Below are positions 26,389-35,884 of a stretch of DNA of 64,000 bases, in pieces (the stretch's first letter is position 1; each line of letters opens with the position of its first letter). A program made the position numbers and the translations under genes. The notes beneath the pieces were generated by a model. The model saw only the letters and a list, made by a program, of their open reading frames with translations, did not search any database and was not told the origin of the DNA. The stretch lies in contig NZ_JAATOT010000001.1 in assembly GCF_011806455.1 (NCBI RefSeq), positions 496,001 through 560,000 of the forward strand, in the 5' to 3' direction. The stretch is from Celeribacter sp. HF31. GTDB taxonomy: Bacteria > Pseudomonadota > Alphaproteobacteria > Rhodobacterales > Rhodobacteraceae.

Positions 26389-28320
26389 TTAGTCCAATGT
26401 GGTGAGCAGGGGCGTCAACGTGTCGATCCCGCTCACCGCCTCGCGCAACAGCGCGGCTTCGGGGCCCGCGTGTCGGGCCTGAAGCTTGACGAGCGTGGCG
26501 CGCGCCCGGGCCGGGTCTTCGCGCAGATGCGCCAGACGCATCAGCGCAGCGCGCGCGGCGCGGCGGTCGGAGTCTGAGATCGCCATCTCATGCGGTGCCA
26601 TCCGGGTCTCGCCCTGGTTTTGCGCCTCGCGGTGGCACCACATCGCCGCATGGCCAAGGTTCAACAACGCCAAAGCCGCGTCCTGTGCCTCGGTCTGCGC
26701 CCGCGCGGCGCGTTCGGAAAGGCGCACCAGACGCAGGGTCCGGTGATAGAGCCGCGCCTGCCAATGGCTGCGGGTTTGCAGCGCCTTCGGATCGGCGGCC
26801 AGATCGCTCAAGTCGTGGAGCATGGTTGTCATCAACGTGTCGAGACGGCGTTTCAGGTTGGCGGGATAAATGGTCAAATAGGCCCCCATCGCGGCCACAG
26901 GTGCAGCGATCACGGCAAGACCGGCGGCGACGGAGGTCTCGAATGTGCCGGTGAGCGGCCAATGCGGCTGCGACATCAGCATCAGGACCATGTTGTAATC
27001 GAAACTCATCGCGACGGTTTTATTATGCGCGACAAAGAGCGGCCCGATCAGAATGAAGGGCAGGGTGAAGAGGATTATCTGGGTCTCTGTCTCCGCCATC
27101 GGCCAGATCAGCCAGCGCAGGATCAAGGCGCCGATGACGCCGGCAAGTTGGCCCTTGAACACGGATTTCATCATCTGTGCCGGGGTCTCGAAGGTCGAGA
27201 ACAGCGAGATCATCACCGACAGGCCCAAAAGCATGAACGCACCCACCGACCAGCCGGTGACCAGCCACAGGACGCCAAAGAGCAAAAGCGCGCCAAAGGC
27301 CCGTAGCCCCGCCTCGCGCGCGCCGGTCCAGTCACGGTGCAACACGACGGACAGGGGCGCGAATGTGGCGGGGGAGGCCACGGAACGGCGCGCATGCGGG
27401 TCGGCATGCCAATCGGCCAGCGCCGCGCCGGTGGTGGTGAGTGTCTCACGCAGACGCGGGGACAGGCCGGGCGTCTCAGCGGAGGCTTTGAGGTCCGCGA
27501 GCGTCTCGGGGATGTCTTCGTCTGCCAGTGCGAGACTGGCGGCAGTCAGGTGGCTGCGAAAGCCTGCGGGTTGGCTGTCGCCATGTTTCCAAAGCAAAAG
27601 CGGGGTGGCGGCAATTAAGAGCCGGCGGGTGGCGCGGATGCTTTGACGCGAGCGGATGGAGCCTGCGGCATGCGGGTCCAGCCCCTCTTCGATGGCCGCG
27701 AGATCCGACAAAAGCTGGCGACGACGTGTGTGTGACGGCGTGGCGGATGCGGCCTCCGCGATCATCTCGGTCAAAAGCGCGCGCACCTTTTGGCGCAGTT
27801 CGCCGGTGGCGGCCTTGGGCGCAAAGAGCGAGCCGATGAAGGTGGCGACGACGACGCCGGTCAACACAGTGGCCAGCCGGTCGGCGCCGAGGCCCAGCAC
27901 CTGATCCGGATGGGCGGCATCCAAAAGCGAGACCATGGCAGCGGTGTAGCCAGCTAAAACTGTGCCATAGGCCACGAACCCACGCTGAAGATTGCCGATA
28001 TAGGTACAGGCCCCGACCCAAAGCGCGAGACCTATGACCAAAAGCGCGGGGTGCAGCTGCATCGACAGGACCAAAAGCACGCCCACAACGGTGCCGCTGA
28101 TCGAACCCAGCCCTCGAAACAGGCTTTTCTCCCAAAGCTGGCCGCGGGTCGGCTGCGAGGCGGCCCAGACGGTCATCGCGGACCATTGCGGATGTTCCAG
28201 CCCGATGAGCCAAGCGAGCACTAAGGCGATACAGGCCGCGATGGCGGTGCGGGTGGCAAAGCGCAGGCGGGTGATGTCGAACCCGTGGTCTGTGAGCCGG
28301 GAGAGGAGAGGGGCCATCAT
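26389..28320 (-). CDS. FUSC-family efflux protein
   Basis: A 643-residue inner-membrane protein with two sets of about five or six helices separated by a large cytoplasmic domain, the layout of FUSC/aromatic acid exporters such as AaeB. The N-terminal LEHPQWSAMTVWAASQPTRG (about 46-65) is the family block. The second set contains GWSVGAFMLLGLSVMISLFS. The substrate is unknown, perhaps an aromatic acid. It overlaps the upstream MarR gene by four bases (ATGA), so the pair is an operon and the regulator probably senses the exported compound. Confidence 0.87.
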   Translation of the reverse strand: MMAPLLSRLTDHGFDITRLRFATRTAIAACIALVLAWLIGLEHPQWSAMTVWAASQPTRGQLWEKSLFRGLGSISGTVVGVLLVLSMQLHPALLVIGLALWVGACTYIGNLQRGFVAYGTVLAGYTAAMVSLLDAAHPDQVLGLGADRLATVLTGVVVATFIGSLFAPKAATGELRQKVRALLTEMIAEAASATPSHTRRRQLLSDLAAIEEGLDPHAAGSIRSRQSIRATRRLLIAATPLLLWKHGDSQPAGFRSHLTAASLALADEDIPETLADLKASAETPGLSPRLRETLTTTGAALADWHADPHARRSVASPATFAPLSVVLHRDWTGAREAGLRAFGALLLFGVLWLVTGWSVGAFMLLGLSVMISLFSTFETPAQMMKSVFKGQLAGVIGALILRWLIWPMAETETQIILFTLPFILIGPLFVAHNKTVAMSFDYNMVLMLMSQPHWPLTGTFETSVAAGLAVIAAPVAAMGAYLTIYPANLKRRLDTLMTTMLHDLSDLAADPKALQTRSHWQARLYHRTLRLVRLSERAARAQTEAQDAALALLNLGHAAMWCHREAQNQGETRMAPHEMAISDSDRRAARAALMRLAHLREDPARARATLVKLQARHAGPEAALLREAVSGIDTLTPLLTTLD

Positions 28321-28811
28321 GTGTCTGCTTTCGTCGTTTGCGTGAGCGCGCGCTCGACCGTGATGTTGATCTTCTCCATGGCACGGATCAGCGCGGCGAC
28401 CTCCGTGTCGCTCAGATCGGTCAAAAGCATGGCCTCGACCGCGTTCAGATGCGTCTTGATCCGGGCAACCTCTGTGTGGCCTTCGGGCGTCAGATACAAC
28501 AGCCGCGCGCGGCGATCTTTGGGATCGACCCGGCGTTCGGTCAGCCCTCGCTCGGAGAGAATGTCCAACAGACGCACGAGGCTTGAGGTATCAAGCGCCA
28601 GGTGATCCGCCAGCTCCGTCTGACTGATCCCGTCGCCCGCATCGAGATGCACCAAGGGCGCCCAGGTGGCATCGGTCAGCCCGGCTTTGGCCAGCTCGGC
28701 ATGGATCACCTTGCGCCAGCGCCGCGAGAGCGTGACGAATTGAAACCCGAAGAGGGTTTTGGCGGAGTCTGCGGGCAGCGTGGAGGGGGGCGTTTCTGTC
28801 ATAAACTGCAT
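28317..28811 (-). CDS. MarR-family transcriptional regulator
   Basis: A winged-helix regulator of about 164 residues. The helix-turn-helix is ISQTELADHLALDTSSLVRLLDILSERGL, and the wing contains DPKDRRARLLYLTPEG, the MarR signature. I chose the ATG at 28811; a TTG three codons earlier and an ATG at 28802 are alternatives, and none has a clear ribosome site. It overlaps the FUSC gene and likely represses that pair. Confidence 0.9.
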   Translation of the reverse strand: MQFMTETPPSTLPADSAKTLFGFQFVTLSRRWRKVIHAELAKAGLTDATWAPLVHLDAGDGISQTELADHLALDTSSLVRLLDILSERGLTERRVDPKDRRARLLYLTPEGHTEVARIKTHLNAVEAMLLTDLSDTEVAALIRAMEKINITVERALTQTTKADT

Positions 28812-28900
28812 GTGCGTCAAAATGATTGGTATTGCAAACTATCTGCGTGCAAGTCGCCTGTGCGCGTGTTGCATGGCTGGAGGGCAAGGCGTTCAGGTGT

Positions 28901-29383
28901 TCAAATTTCCACCAATGTCAGAATTTCAAGCCCGCCGATGACTGGAAGATGGTCTTTGTGATAGATCCTGACGCTCATGTCGTAGTCAAAAGCGACGAAA
29001 CATTCTCGGCCGAGATGAAAGACAAAGGCTCGTGACGTCCCGGCGAGAAAGCCCTCGACGAGACAGGCAAGGGTTTCCTGTCTGAAAACCGGCTCGATCA
29101 AGGGTTCGAAATAGCTGCCGTCGTCCAAAGGAGGATGTGGCTCACACATGTCCATGACGAGAAAAAAGGGTCCAAAATTTTCAAAGAATGTTTCGAAATC
29201 GGACTTAATGGCGCGCTGTCTTTCGGGGCTTTGCTGTTCGAAATCTAAATCAGCCTCTGTCCATGCCTCCGAATTCCATTCTTCCCTAGAAATCACTTTC
29301 CCAAAGGGAGAGAGCAAACTGGCGCGCCAACCATTGGGGAGTTTGCCGTTCTGGATGTGACCTGCGTTGACGAAGGTGTCCAT
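28901..29383 (-). CDS. Orphan acidic protein downstream of the RTX-Hint gene
   Basis: A 160-residue acidic soluble protein with no family I recognise. It is rich in Phe, Glu and Asp (DFETFFENFGPFFLVMDM region, about 82-99), with a conserved-looking end RIYHKDHLPVIGGLEILTL. It starts 84 bases after the RTX-Hint gene on the same strand, with a hairpin between them. GC is lower than average. The size, acidity and position recall immunity-type proteins beside secreted toxins, but this is only suggestive. Confidence 0.6.
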   Translation of the reverse strand: MDTFVNAGHIQNGKLPNGWRASLLSPFGKVISREEWNSEAWTEADLDFEQQSPERQRAIKSDFETFFENFGPFFLVMDMCEPHPPLDDGSYFEPLIEPVFRQETLACLVEGFLAGTSRAFVFHLGRECFVAFDYDMSVRIYHKDHLPVIGGLEILTLVEI

Positions 29384-29422
29384 GTCTATCCCGCCTTCAG
29401 GACCTCAAACATCTAAGATGTG

Positions 29423-29456
29423 TTTGAAAGCGGGCGTTTCGGCACTCGCTTTCAAA
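29423..29456. terminator. Hairpin between the RTX-Hint gene and the orphan gene
   Basis: TTTGAAAGCG (29423-29432) pairs perfectly with CGCTTTCAAA (29447-29456). No T-run follows, so it may be an attenuator, an mRNA stabiliser or an imperfect terminator. Confidence 0.5.
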
Positions 29457-29467
29457 TATGTCCGTCG

Positions 29468-31933
29468 TCACGCCACCAAAAGCCCCGTCTCATGCGCCTT
29501 GAGGCATTTGCGGGCGGTGTCGCCGTGATGCGTCGGCATGGAGCGCAGCTCCGGGAAGAGCGCGAAGAGTTCCTCGCGCGCGGCGTCGGCGACGCCAGTC
29601 AGTGAGTAATCCGAGACGTGGAAGCTTTCCGAGGCGGCGCCTTCGGCAAAGATCACCTCGTGGCGGTCGAACATCAGGTGGTAGTATGTGACCATCCCAC
29701 CCTGTGCCTCGCGGATCGTCGTGCCATTGACCAGGTGCTTGGCGGCGGCGAAGACCTCGGAGGTGCCGAACAGCATCTCGGAGCGCCAGCCGTTCAACAG
29801 CATGCGGTGCTGCGGCGAAACGATGAGGTCACGGTCGTTGTTCAGGGCACCCGCCTTGATCTCGATGGGCGCAAATCGGCCCATCGCGGGCACCTGACGC
29901 GCGCCGACCCAGCGCAGCGGCTGCACGCCGTTGTCCATGGTCAGCACCAGATCGCCAGGCTTCAGGTCTTCGACGGCACGGGCCCCATAAGGTGTGGCGA
30001 TCCGGGTGCCCTCGCCGAAACAGATCACTGTTTCGATATTGGTAAATGTGATGACGGTCCCGTCCGCCAGCGTCAGGGTGCCGCTTTCCGGGTCGTTTTC
30101 GTCATAGGTGATGGGCCGTGTGGACCAGTCGATTTCGAGGCCGGAAAGATCGAGCACATCGGTGTCGCCATTGCCCGAATCTTCGGAGCCGATGATGTTG
30201 ATCGCATTGCCGTCCAGCAGGGAGGGGTCGATGATGATGGTATCACTGCCCGTGCCGCCGGTGATCGTGTCGCCGCCGCCCGCGTAGATCGTGTCATCGC
30301 CCGCGCCACCGTCGATTGTATCGGCGCCCGCGCCACCGATGATGGTGTCGTTGCCTTCGCCCCCGTAAAGCTCGTCATCGCCGCCCGCACCGTCGAGGTA
30401 ATCGTTGCCCGCACCGCCATAGAAAATGTTGGTATAGGCATTCTCGCCGTCCGTGCTTTGCCCGTCGAAGCCGATGAGCGTGTCGTCGTGATCCGAGCCG
30501 ATCAGCCCGTCGATGCCAGAGCCGCTGTCGCCCTCGGCGTCGCCGCCTGAATAGGTGCCAGTGCCGAGATCGACATTTACACCTTCGGCGCTGTCGGAAT
30601 AGTCGATGGTGTCCTGACCCGAGCCGCCCGACATATAGTCGGCGCCTTCGCCACCGATAAAGGTGTCGGCGCCCGTTTCGCCATAAAGTTCATCGTCACC
30701 GACGCCGCCATCGATGATGTCATTGCCCGCGCCGCCATAGACCACATCGTTGCCGAGGCCCGCATCGATGGTGTCGTCGCCGTCACCGGCCTCGATGGTG
30801 TCATCGTATTCGGTCTGGATCACATCGAAATTGATGTCGGACACATGGATCGCCTGTTGCTCCGTGCCATTGTTGCCGTAATCGATGGTGATGCTGGAGA
30901 CGGGGCCGGGGATGGTGACGAGGATCGCGCCTGAGGCATCGTCCGGGTTCACATAGGTCGCATCCGCCGTGCCCGTGGCGGTGTTGCCGGAGACGCTGAC
31001 CTCGCCCTCGGGGGTGATTGTCAGGGTGACAATATTGCCGTCAGCATCCTCTGCCGTAATCGTGACGGTATCGACAAAGGAATACACGTCCAGATCGGAT
31101 ATGCGGAAGGTGACATTTTCCACTTCGTTCATCACATCGCTCTGGGTCGACGAGAAGTCGAGGGTGAGCGAAGAGGTGTCGCCGTTCGCGCCCGACCCCC
31201 AGAGCCTGAGCGAGCTGTTGTCGGAGAAATCCCCGTTCTCCGTGTAGATGGTCTCGTTCGAGATCGTCGCGGTGTTGCCACTGTCGGTTTCGCTATAGCC
31301 GATGTCGACCTGCACGCCGTTGATCACGGTCGACATGCCGCCCTCGATCGAGGTGTTGTCGGCGGCCAGATCGTCCCAGCTCAGCGTGCTCTCGACGGAG
31401 GAGGTGCCATCCACCATTTCGCCTTGCGGATCGCCGGTGTAAGTCGTGTCGATGGTGTCATCGCCGTCTGTCCCGCTGACGATGCCGTCGGGATACGGAA
31501 CGTAATCCGCATAGCTGAAACTCGGCGCCGTGCCGCTCGCGGAGCCCGGATTGGTGTCGTACTCGACGATCTGATATTGGTGCCCGTCGATCAGCGGTTG
31601 TTCGGAGACGGTGTAATAGCCGCTCGCATTGCCGTCCTCGACCTGGAACTGGATGACCTGAAAGGTTTCGCCCGTGTCCAGATCGGTCACGGTCCAGACC
31701 AGTTCGGCATCGACATCCGAGCCAAACGAATCATTGCCGCCGATGCTCACATCCGCCGTGGCGGTTTCGCTATAGCTTCCGCCGGCGCTGTCATCCGTCA
31801 AGTTGCTGTCGCTGTCGGTGACAGTCGCTGTCCCGGTCGGGCCGCCGCCGGAATAAGTAAATGTCGACCCCGTCGTCGTGCTGAACACGCCGTTGGGGTT
31901 GAAATCATATACTTCCAGATCGTAAACGGGCAT
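29468..31933 (-). CDS. Large RTX calcium-binding protein with C-terminal Hint domain
   Basis: An 821-residue protein. Residues 1-370 are acidic beta-rich domains (Ser, Thr, Gly and Asp rich). Two blocks of RTX nonapeptides (GGxGxDxUx) follow, about 375-445 and 500-565. A linker leads to a Hint_2 domain starting at Cys638 (CFGEGTRIATPYG), running through WVGARQV and PQHRMLLNG, to the end. RTX repeats bind calcium outside the cell, usually after type I secretion. The Hint domain occupies the end, where the secretion signal would be. I chose the ATG at 31933; the frame is open for 38 more codons upstream with no domain. Confidence 0.87.
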   Translation of the reverse strand: MPVYDLEVYDFNPNGVFSTTTGSTFTYSGGGPTGTATVTDSDSNLTDDSAGGSYSETATADVSIGGNDSFGSDVDAELVWTVTDLDTGETFQVIQFQVEDGNASGYYTVSEQPLIDGHQYQIVEYDTNPGSASGTAPSFSYADYVPYPDGIVSGTDGDDTIDTTYTGDPQGEMVDGTSSVESTLSWDDLAADNTSIEGGMSTVINGVQVDIGYSETDSGNTATISNETIYTENGDFSDNSSLRLWGSGANGDTSSLTLDFSSTQSDVMNEVENVTFRISDLDVYSFVDTVTITAEDADGNIVTLTITPEGEVSVSGNTATGTADATYVNPDDASGAILVTIPGPVSSITIDYGNNGTEQQAIHVSDINFDVIQTEYDDTIEAGDGDDTIDAGLGNDVVYGGAGNDIIDGGVGDDELYGETGADTFIGGEGADYMSGGSGQDTIDYSDSAEGVNVDLGTGTYSGGDAEGDSGSGIDGLIGSDHDDTLIGFDGQSTDGENAYTNIFYGGAGNDYLDGAGGDDELYGGEGNDTIIGGAGADTIDGGAGDDTIYAGGGDTITGGTGSDTIIIDPSLLDGNAINIIGSEDSGNGDTDVLDLSGLEIDWSTRPITYDENDPESGTLTLADGTVITFTNIETVICFGEGTRIATPYGARAVEDLKPGDLVLTMDNGVQPLRWVGARQVPAMGRFAPIEIKAGALNNDRDLIVSPQHRMLLNGWRSEMLFGTSEVFAAAKHLVNGTTIREAQGGMVTYYHLMFDRHEVIFAEGAASESFHVSDYSLTGVADAAREELFALFPELRSMPTHHGDTARKCLKAHETGLLVA

Positions 31934-32181
31934 CTGCTCACTCGTTTCAAAGTTGCTGGCCCGGTTGCGGCACGGAACGTCTCGCGTGCGGTCGGGCATC
32001 TTGGTTAATAATGGCTTGAGACACCAAGTGCTCTGTCTTTGCGGCATGAATGGGGCAAGGCTGGGGCAAAGCTATGGAATGCGCACAGCGGCCCAAAAAT
32101 TGTTTCTCATATGGAAACGCTCGTGTGTCGCCTGCAAGGCGACCGCCGTGTTCAGACCGCGGAGAAGCCGTCAAAGCGGGC

Positions 32182-33120
32182 TTACGGCAAGATCGCCAGC
32201 CAGCACCAGACAGTGAGGATCGAGCCTGCCGTGCCGATCAAGACAGACGACGCCGCCACACGTTTCGCCACACCATACATATTGGCAAAGAGATAGGCGT
32301 TGATCCCCGGCGCCATGGCCGCGGTGATTGTGGCGGAGCGCAAGGACGGGGTCGGCAGGTCAAAGACGAAATGCCCAAGCCCGTAGGCAATCATCGGATG
32401 CAGCACCAAGGAGGCGGCAACTGCCCAAAGAATGATCCGCATGTCGCCCTCAGGCTTATAGCGCAACAGCACGCCCCCCAGACCAAAAAGTGCCGCCGGA
32501 ATGGCCGCGCGAGTCATCAGCCCCACCGCATCCCAAACCGGCGCGGGCAGGGGGAGCTGCGTCAGGTTGACGGTCCACCCCGCCGCAATCCCGAGGATCA
32601 GAGGATTGCGCAACACAGAGCGCGCGATCTGCCGCATCAGGCCAAAGCCCGACAGACCCAGCCCGCGCGTCCGGGCTATCTCCATTGCCGCAATGCCGAT
32701 GCCGTAAAGCAGCGGAGAATGGATCGAAATGATCGCGAAATTCCCGGCCAAGGCCGCTTCGCCATAGGCGCGTTCGGTGATCGGAATGCCCAGCAAAAGC
32801 GAGTTGGAAAACAAGCCGATGAACCCGATCGCCACCGCATCCGTCAGATCGCGTTTGAACAGGTAGCGCGCCCCGAGAAAACAGAACAACCCGCCCGACA
32901 AAGCGCCCGCGTAAAAGGAAATCAGGATCGGCGGGTGGAAATTCTGGCCCAAATCCATCTTTGCGATGCCAGAGAACAACAACAGCGGCACGGCGAAATT
33001 CTGGGCGAATTTCATCACGCTGTCGATCAACTCATCGCTGACCCATCCGAACCGGCGCGCCAGATAGCCGTATCCGATCACCAGAAAGACAGGCAGGATG
33101 ACGGTGATCAGGTCCTGCAA
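32182..33120 (-). CDS. AEC-family (auxin efflux carrier-like) transporter
   Basis: A 312-residue inner-membrane protein with about ten helices, matching the AEC family: LPVFLVIGYGYLARRFGWVS at residues 9-28, the NPLILGIAAGW block that starts the second half, and GINAYLFANMYG near the end. It may export organic acids or another small anion. It is the last gene of the minus-strand series and starts two bases after the stop of the MBL hydrolase. Confidence 0.88.
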   Translation of the reverse strand: MQDLITVILPVFLVIGYGYLARRFGWVSDELIDSVMKFAQNFAVPLLLFSGIAKMDLGQNFHPPILISFYAGALSGGLFCFLGARYLFKRDLTDAVAIGFIGLFSNSLLLGIPITERAYGEAALAGNFAIISIHSPLLYGIGIAAMEIARTRGLGLSGFGLMRQIARSVLRNPLILGIAAGWTVNLTQLPLPAPVWDAVGLMTRAAIPAALFGLGGVLLRYKPEGDMRIILWAVAASLVLHPMIAYGLGHFVFDLPTPSLRSATITAAMAPGINAYLFANMYGVAKRVAASSVLIGTAGSILTVWCWLAILP

Positions 33121-33121
33121 G

Positions 33122-33922
33122 TCAGAGCTCTCCTGTGATCTCGATCACCATCCCGTCATGCGCAGGGGTGACGTGATCCGGGGTCTCCTCATCCACGGTC
33201 GCGTAGTCGATGTCGATGTGCATATTGGTCAGAACGGCTTGCCGGGGTTTGGCCCGCGCAATCCACTCCAACGCCAACTCCAGATGAGCGTGAGAGGGAT
33301 GCGGCGTGTAGCGCAGCGCGTCAATCACGAAGGTGTCGAGCCCCTGCATCGCGTCCCAGGTCTCCTCATGGATCGCCAACACATCGGGGATGTAGGCCAA
33401 ATCACCGATGCGGAATCCCTTGGCCTCGATCTGACCGTGATTGACCTGCAAAGGTGTCAACGTCACCGGACCGCCAGGGCCATCAATGGTGACCGGCCCG
33501 CGAATGGCATTCAGGTCCAGAATGGGCGGGTAGTTCGAGCCCGCAGGCTGCACAAACGCATAGCCAAACCGCGCGATCAGGTCGTTTTCCGTCTCGCTGT
33601 CGGCATAGACTTTGACCCGTTCGCGCATGTTGAACACGATCTGGCGCAAATCATCTAGGCCATGCATGTGATCCGCATGGGCATGGGTGAAGACCACGCC
33701 ATCGAGCCGCTCCACTCCGGCGTTCAGCAATTGCTGGCGCATGTCGGGGCCGGTGTCGATCAGCACCGTCGTCGTTCCATCCGGGCCGTCGCGCTCGATC
33801 AGAGCCGAACAGCGCATCCGGCGGTTTTTCGGGTTCTCCGGGTCGCAAGCGCCCCAATGGTTGCCGATCCGGGGCACGCCGCCCGAGGAGCCGCAGCCCA
33901 ATATGGTAAAGCGCGCGCTCAT
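33122..33922 (-). CDS. MBL-fold metallo-hydrolase (PhnP-like)
   Basis: A 266-residue metallo-beta-lactamase-fold enzyme. The metal motif is THAHADHMHGLDD, with an early LGCGSSGGVPRIG and a late HPSHAHLE. The layout resembles PhnP-type phosphodiesterases. The substrate is unknown; in many alphaproteobacteria it follows tatD, as here. The ATG at 33922 overlaps the tatD stop by four bases (ATGA), which fixes the start. Confidence 0.87.
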   Translation of the reverse strand: MSARFTILGCGSSGGVPRIGNHWGACDPENPKNRRMRCSALIERDGPDGTTTVLIDTGPDMRQQLLNAGVERLDGVVFTHAHADHMHGLDDLRQIVFNMRERVKVYADSETENDLIARFGYAFVQPAGSNYPPILDLNAIRGPVTIDGPGGPVTLTPLQVNHGQIEAKGFRIGDLAYIPDVLAIHEETWDAMQGLDTFVIDALRYTPHPSHAHLELALEWIARAKPRQAVLTNMHIDIDYATVDEETPDHVTPAHDGMVIEITGEL

Positions 33923-34710
33923 AAAACGGCCTTTGTAAACAGGCGCTCGAAATTCGCCTCGGTCAGCGCCGCGAACTCGGCATAGTCCATCTCGAAGGTC
34001 TCTGCGGCGCGCTGGGCGGTGTGGGCCGTGTAGGCTGGTTCGTTGCGACGCCCGCGATGCGGCGGCGGCGCGAGGTAGGGGCTGTCGGTCTCGACCAAGA
34101 CGCGATCCCGTGGCACCGCACGGAAAATCTCGCGCAACTCTTCCGAGCGCGGAAAGGCCGTGATGCCCGACATCGAAATGTAAAAGCCCCACTCCATCGC
34201 CGCCAGAGCGAACTCTTTCGAGGCGGTGAAGCAATGCAGCACGCAAGGATAGGCACCTTTGCGATATTCTTCGCCCAAAATCGCCATCGCATCCGCATCG
34301 GCGTCACGGGCGTGGATGATCAGCGGCAGTTGCGTCTCGCGGGAGGCTTCGATGTGAATGCGCAGGCTCTCTTTTTGAATGTCGGCGCTCTCGGCGGTGT
34401 AGTGATAATCAAGGCCAGTCTCGCCAATGCCGACGAATTTCGGATGCTCGGCCAGCGCGACCAAGTCTTCGACTGTCGCCAAAGGTTCCTCGGCCGCCGA
34501 CATCGGATGCGTGCCCGCCGCCCAGAACACCGGATCGAAGCGCTCGGAGATGGATTTGACCTGATCCACCTGACGCAGACGGGTGCAGATCGTCACCATG
34601 CGATGCACACCGGCGTCCACGGCGCGGGTGACAACCTCCGGCAATTCCTCGGCAAAATCCGGGAAGTCGAGGTGGCAATGGCTGTCTGTGATGCGGGCGG
34701 GAAGGCTCAT
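33919..34710 (-). CDS. TatD-family metal-dependent hydrolase
   Basis: A 263-residue TIM-barrel hydrolase (TatD/YcfH group, DNase-type). Metal-binding residues are SHCHLDF (9-15), the Glu in VGIGETGLDYH, the His in IIHARDAD, the His in VLHCFTAS and the Asp in ETDSPYLAPPPHRGRRNEP. It probably degrades nucleic acid or processes DNA ends. I chose the ATG at 34710; upstream in-frame starts lie between it and the holB stop. It sits between holB and the MBL gene in one operon. Confidence 0.93.
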   Translation of the reverse strand: MSLPARITDSHCHLDFPDFAEELPEVVTRAVDAGVHRMVTICTRLRQVDQVKSISERFDPVFWAAGTHPMSAAEEPLATVEDLVALAEHPKFVGIGETGLDYHYTAESADIQKESLRIHIEASRETQLPLIIHARDADADAMAILGEEYRKGAYPCVLHCFTASKEFALAAMEWGFYISMSGITAFPRSEELREIFRAVPRDRVLVETDSPYLAPPPHRGRRNEPAYTAHTAQRAAETFEMDYAEFAALTEANFERLFTKAVL

Positions 34711-34741
34711 GCGGTCTGCTCGTTCTTCGGACCGCATGACA

Positions 34742-35884
34742 TCATCGGCTGATGCGGGAGGCGGTGTCGTTGATCTTGAATACCATATCAAGGATCAGAG
34801 CGGCAGGGTCAAGGTTCACCGCCCTTGCATGTTGTGCACGTGCGGAAAGCTCTTGCTGCAACACCGCCCAATCGCGGGCGGCAAAGCTGTCGGGGGCAAG
34901 CCGGGTCAAAAGCGCAGCCTCGCCGGGCGCGGCCTCGACAATCGGCGGTCGCCCGGCACCTGCGCGCGCGAGCCGGGTCAGAAACCGGTCGATGAGGCCC
35001 AGCGTCAGGTCATAGCGGTCTGTGTTGGCCGCGCCCACGCAGCCCTCGGCGAGTTTCAGCGCGCGCGCGCGATCCAGCCGGGGCAGGGTGGAGAACAGCT
35101 CCACCAGATCGCGATACACATTCAGCCCGCCCAAATTCGTCAACCTCAACGCCTCCCCCACAGAGCCGGCGGACAATTCCGCCAATGCGTCTGATTGCTC
35201 TGCGGCATCGAACCCTGCCGCGTCAAGAGCCTGCGCCAAATCGGCAGGTTGGAGCGGTCCGAGGCGCAGCTCGCGACAGCGGCTTCGGATCGTCGGCAAA
35301 AGCCGCGAGGGCTGATGCGAGATCAAGAGCAAAAACGCGTCTTTCGGCGGCTCTTCGAGGGTCTTGAGCAGGGCGTTGGCGGCGGAGACGTTCATCTCAT
35401 CGGCGCTGTCGACAATGACGACGCGGCGCCCGCCGTCGGCGGCGGACATGTGAAAGAAGGAATTGAGCTTGCGCACCTCTTCGACGGTGATCACCGAACC
35501 GTGGCGGGATTTCTTGGCGTCCCATTCGCGGCGAATGAGGCAGAGACGGGGTTCCGCGAGCTGCGCAGAACGCCGGTAAACCGGATGCTCGTGACCCAAG
35601 TCCAGGCTGTCCGTGGGGGGAGGGGCGTCGCCGAAGAGCCCGCCCTCGTCCTCCACCGGCTGCGCCAGCAGAAACCGCGCAATGCGCCAGGCGAGCGTGG
35701 CCTTGCCCACCCCGCGCGGGCCGGTGATCAGCCAGGCGTGATGCATCCGGTGCGAATTGAAGGCGTCGAGAAAGTTCTCTTCGGCATGAGATTGACCGAA
35801 GAGCGTCGAGGTCTGGCGCGGATGCGGGGCCCCCGGCGCGCAATCGGCCTCCGGCGCCATCTCCATTTCGCCGAGACTGCTCAT
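34742..35884 (-). CDS. holB: DNA polymerase III delta-prime subunit
   Basis: The delta-prime clamp-loader subunit, 380 residues. An AAA+ domain begins near residue 27 with FGQSHAEENF; the P-loop is GPRGVGKAT (55-63). The sensor region is LLKTLEEPPKDAFLLLIS and TIRSRCR, both typical. It acts in the clamp loader that puts the sliding clamp on DNA. It starts inside the end of tmk (four-base overlap). Confidence 0.95.
   Translation of the reverse strand: MSSLGEMEMAPEADCAPGAPHPRQTSTLFGQSHAEENFLDAFNSHRMHHAWLITGPRGVGKATLAWRIARFLLAQPVEDEGGLFGDAPPPTDSLDLGHEHPVYRRSAQLAEPRLCLIRREWDAKKSRHGSVITVEEVRKLNSFFHMSAADGGRRVVIVDSADEMNVSAANALLKTLEEPPKDAFLLLISHQPSRLLPTIRSRCRELRLGPLQPADLAQALDAAGFDAAEQSDALAELSAGSVGEALRLTNLGGLNVYRDLVELFSTLPRLDRARALKLAEGCVGAANTDRYDLTLGLIDRFLTRLARAGAGRPPIVEAAPGEAALLTRLAPDSFAARDWAVLQQELSARAQHARAVNLDPAALILDMVFKINDTASRISR

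Noticed and set aside
28815-28850. MarR operator palindrome upstream of the MarR-FUSC pair
   Set aside because: The best inverted pair around ATAGTTTG/CCAATCAT matches in only five of eight positions.
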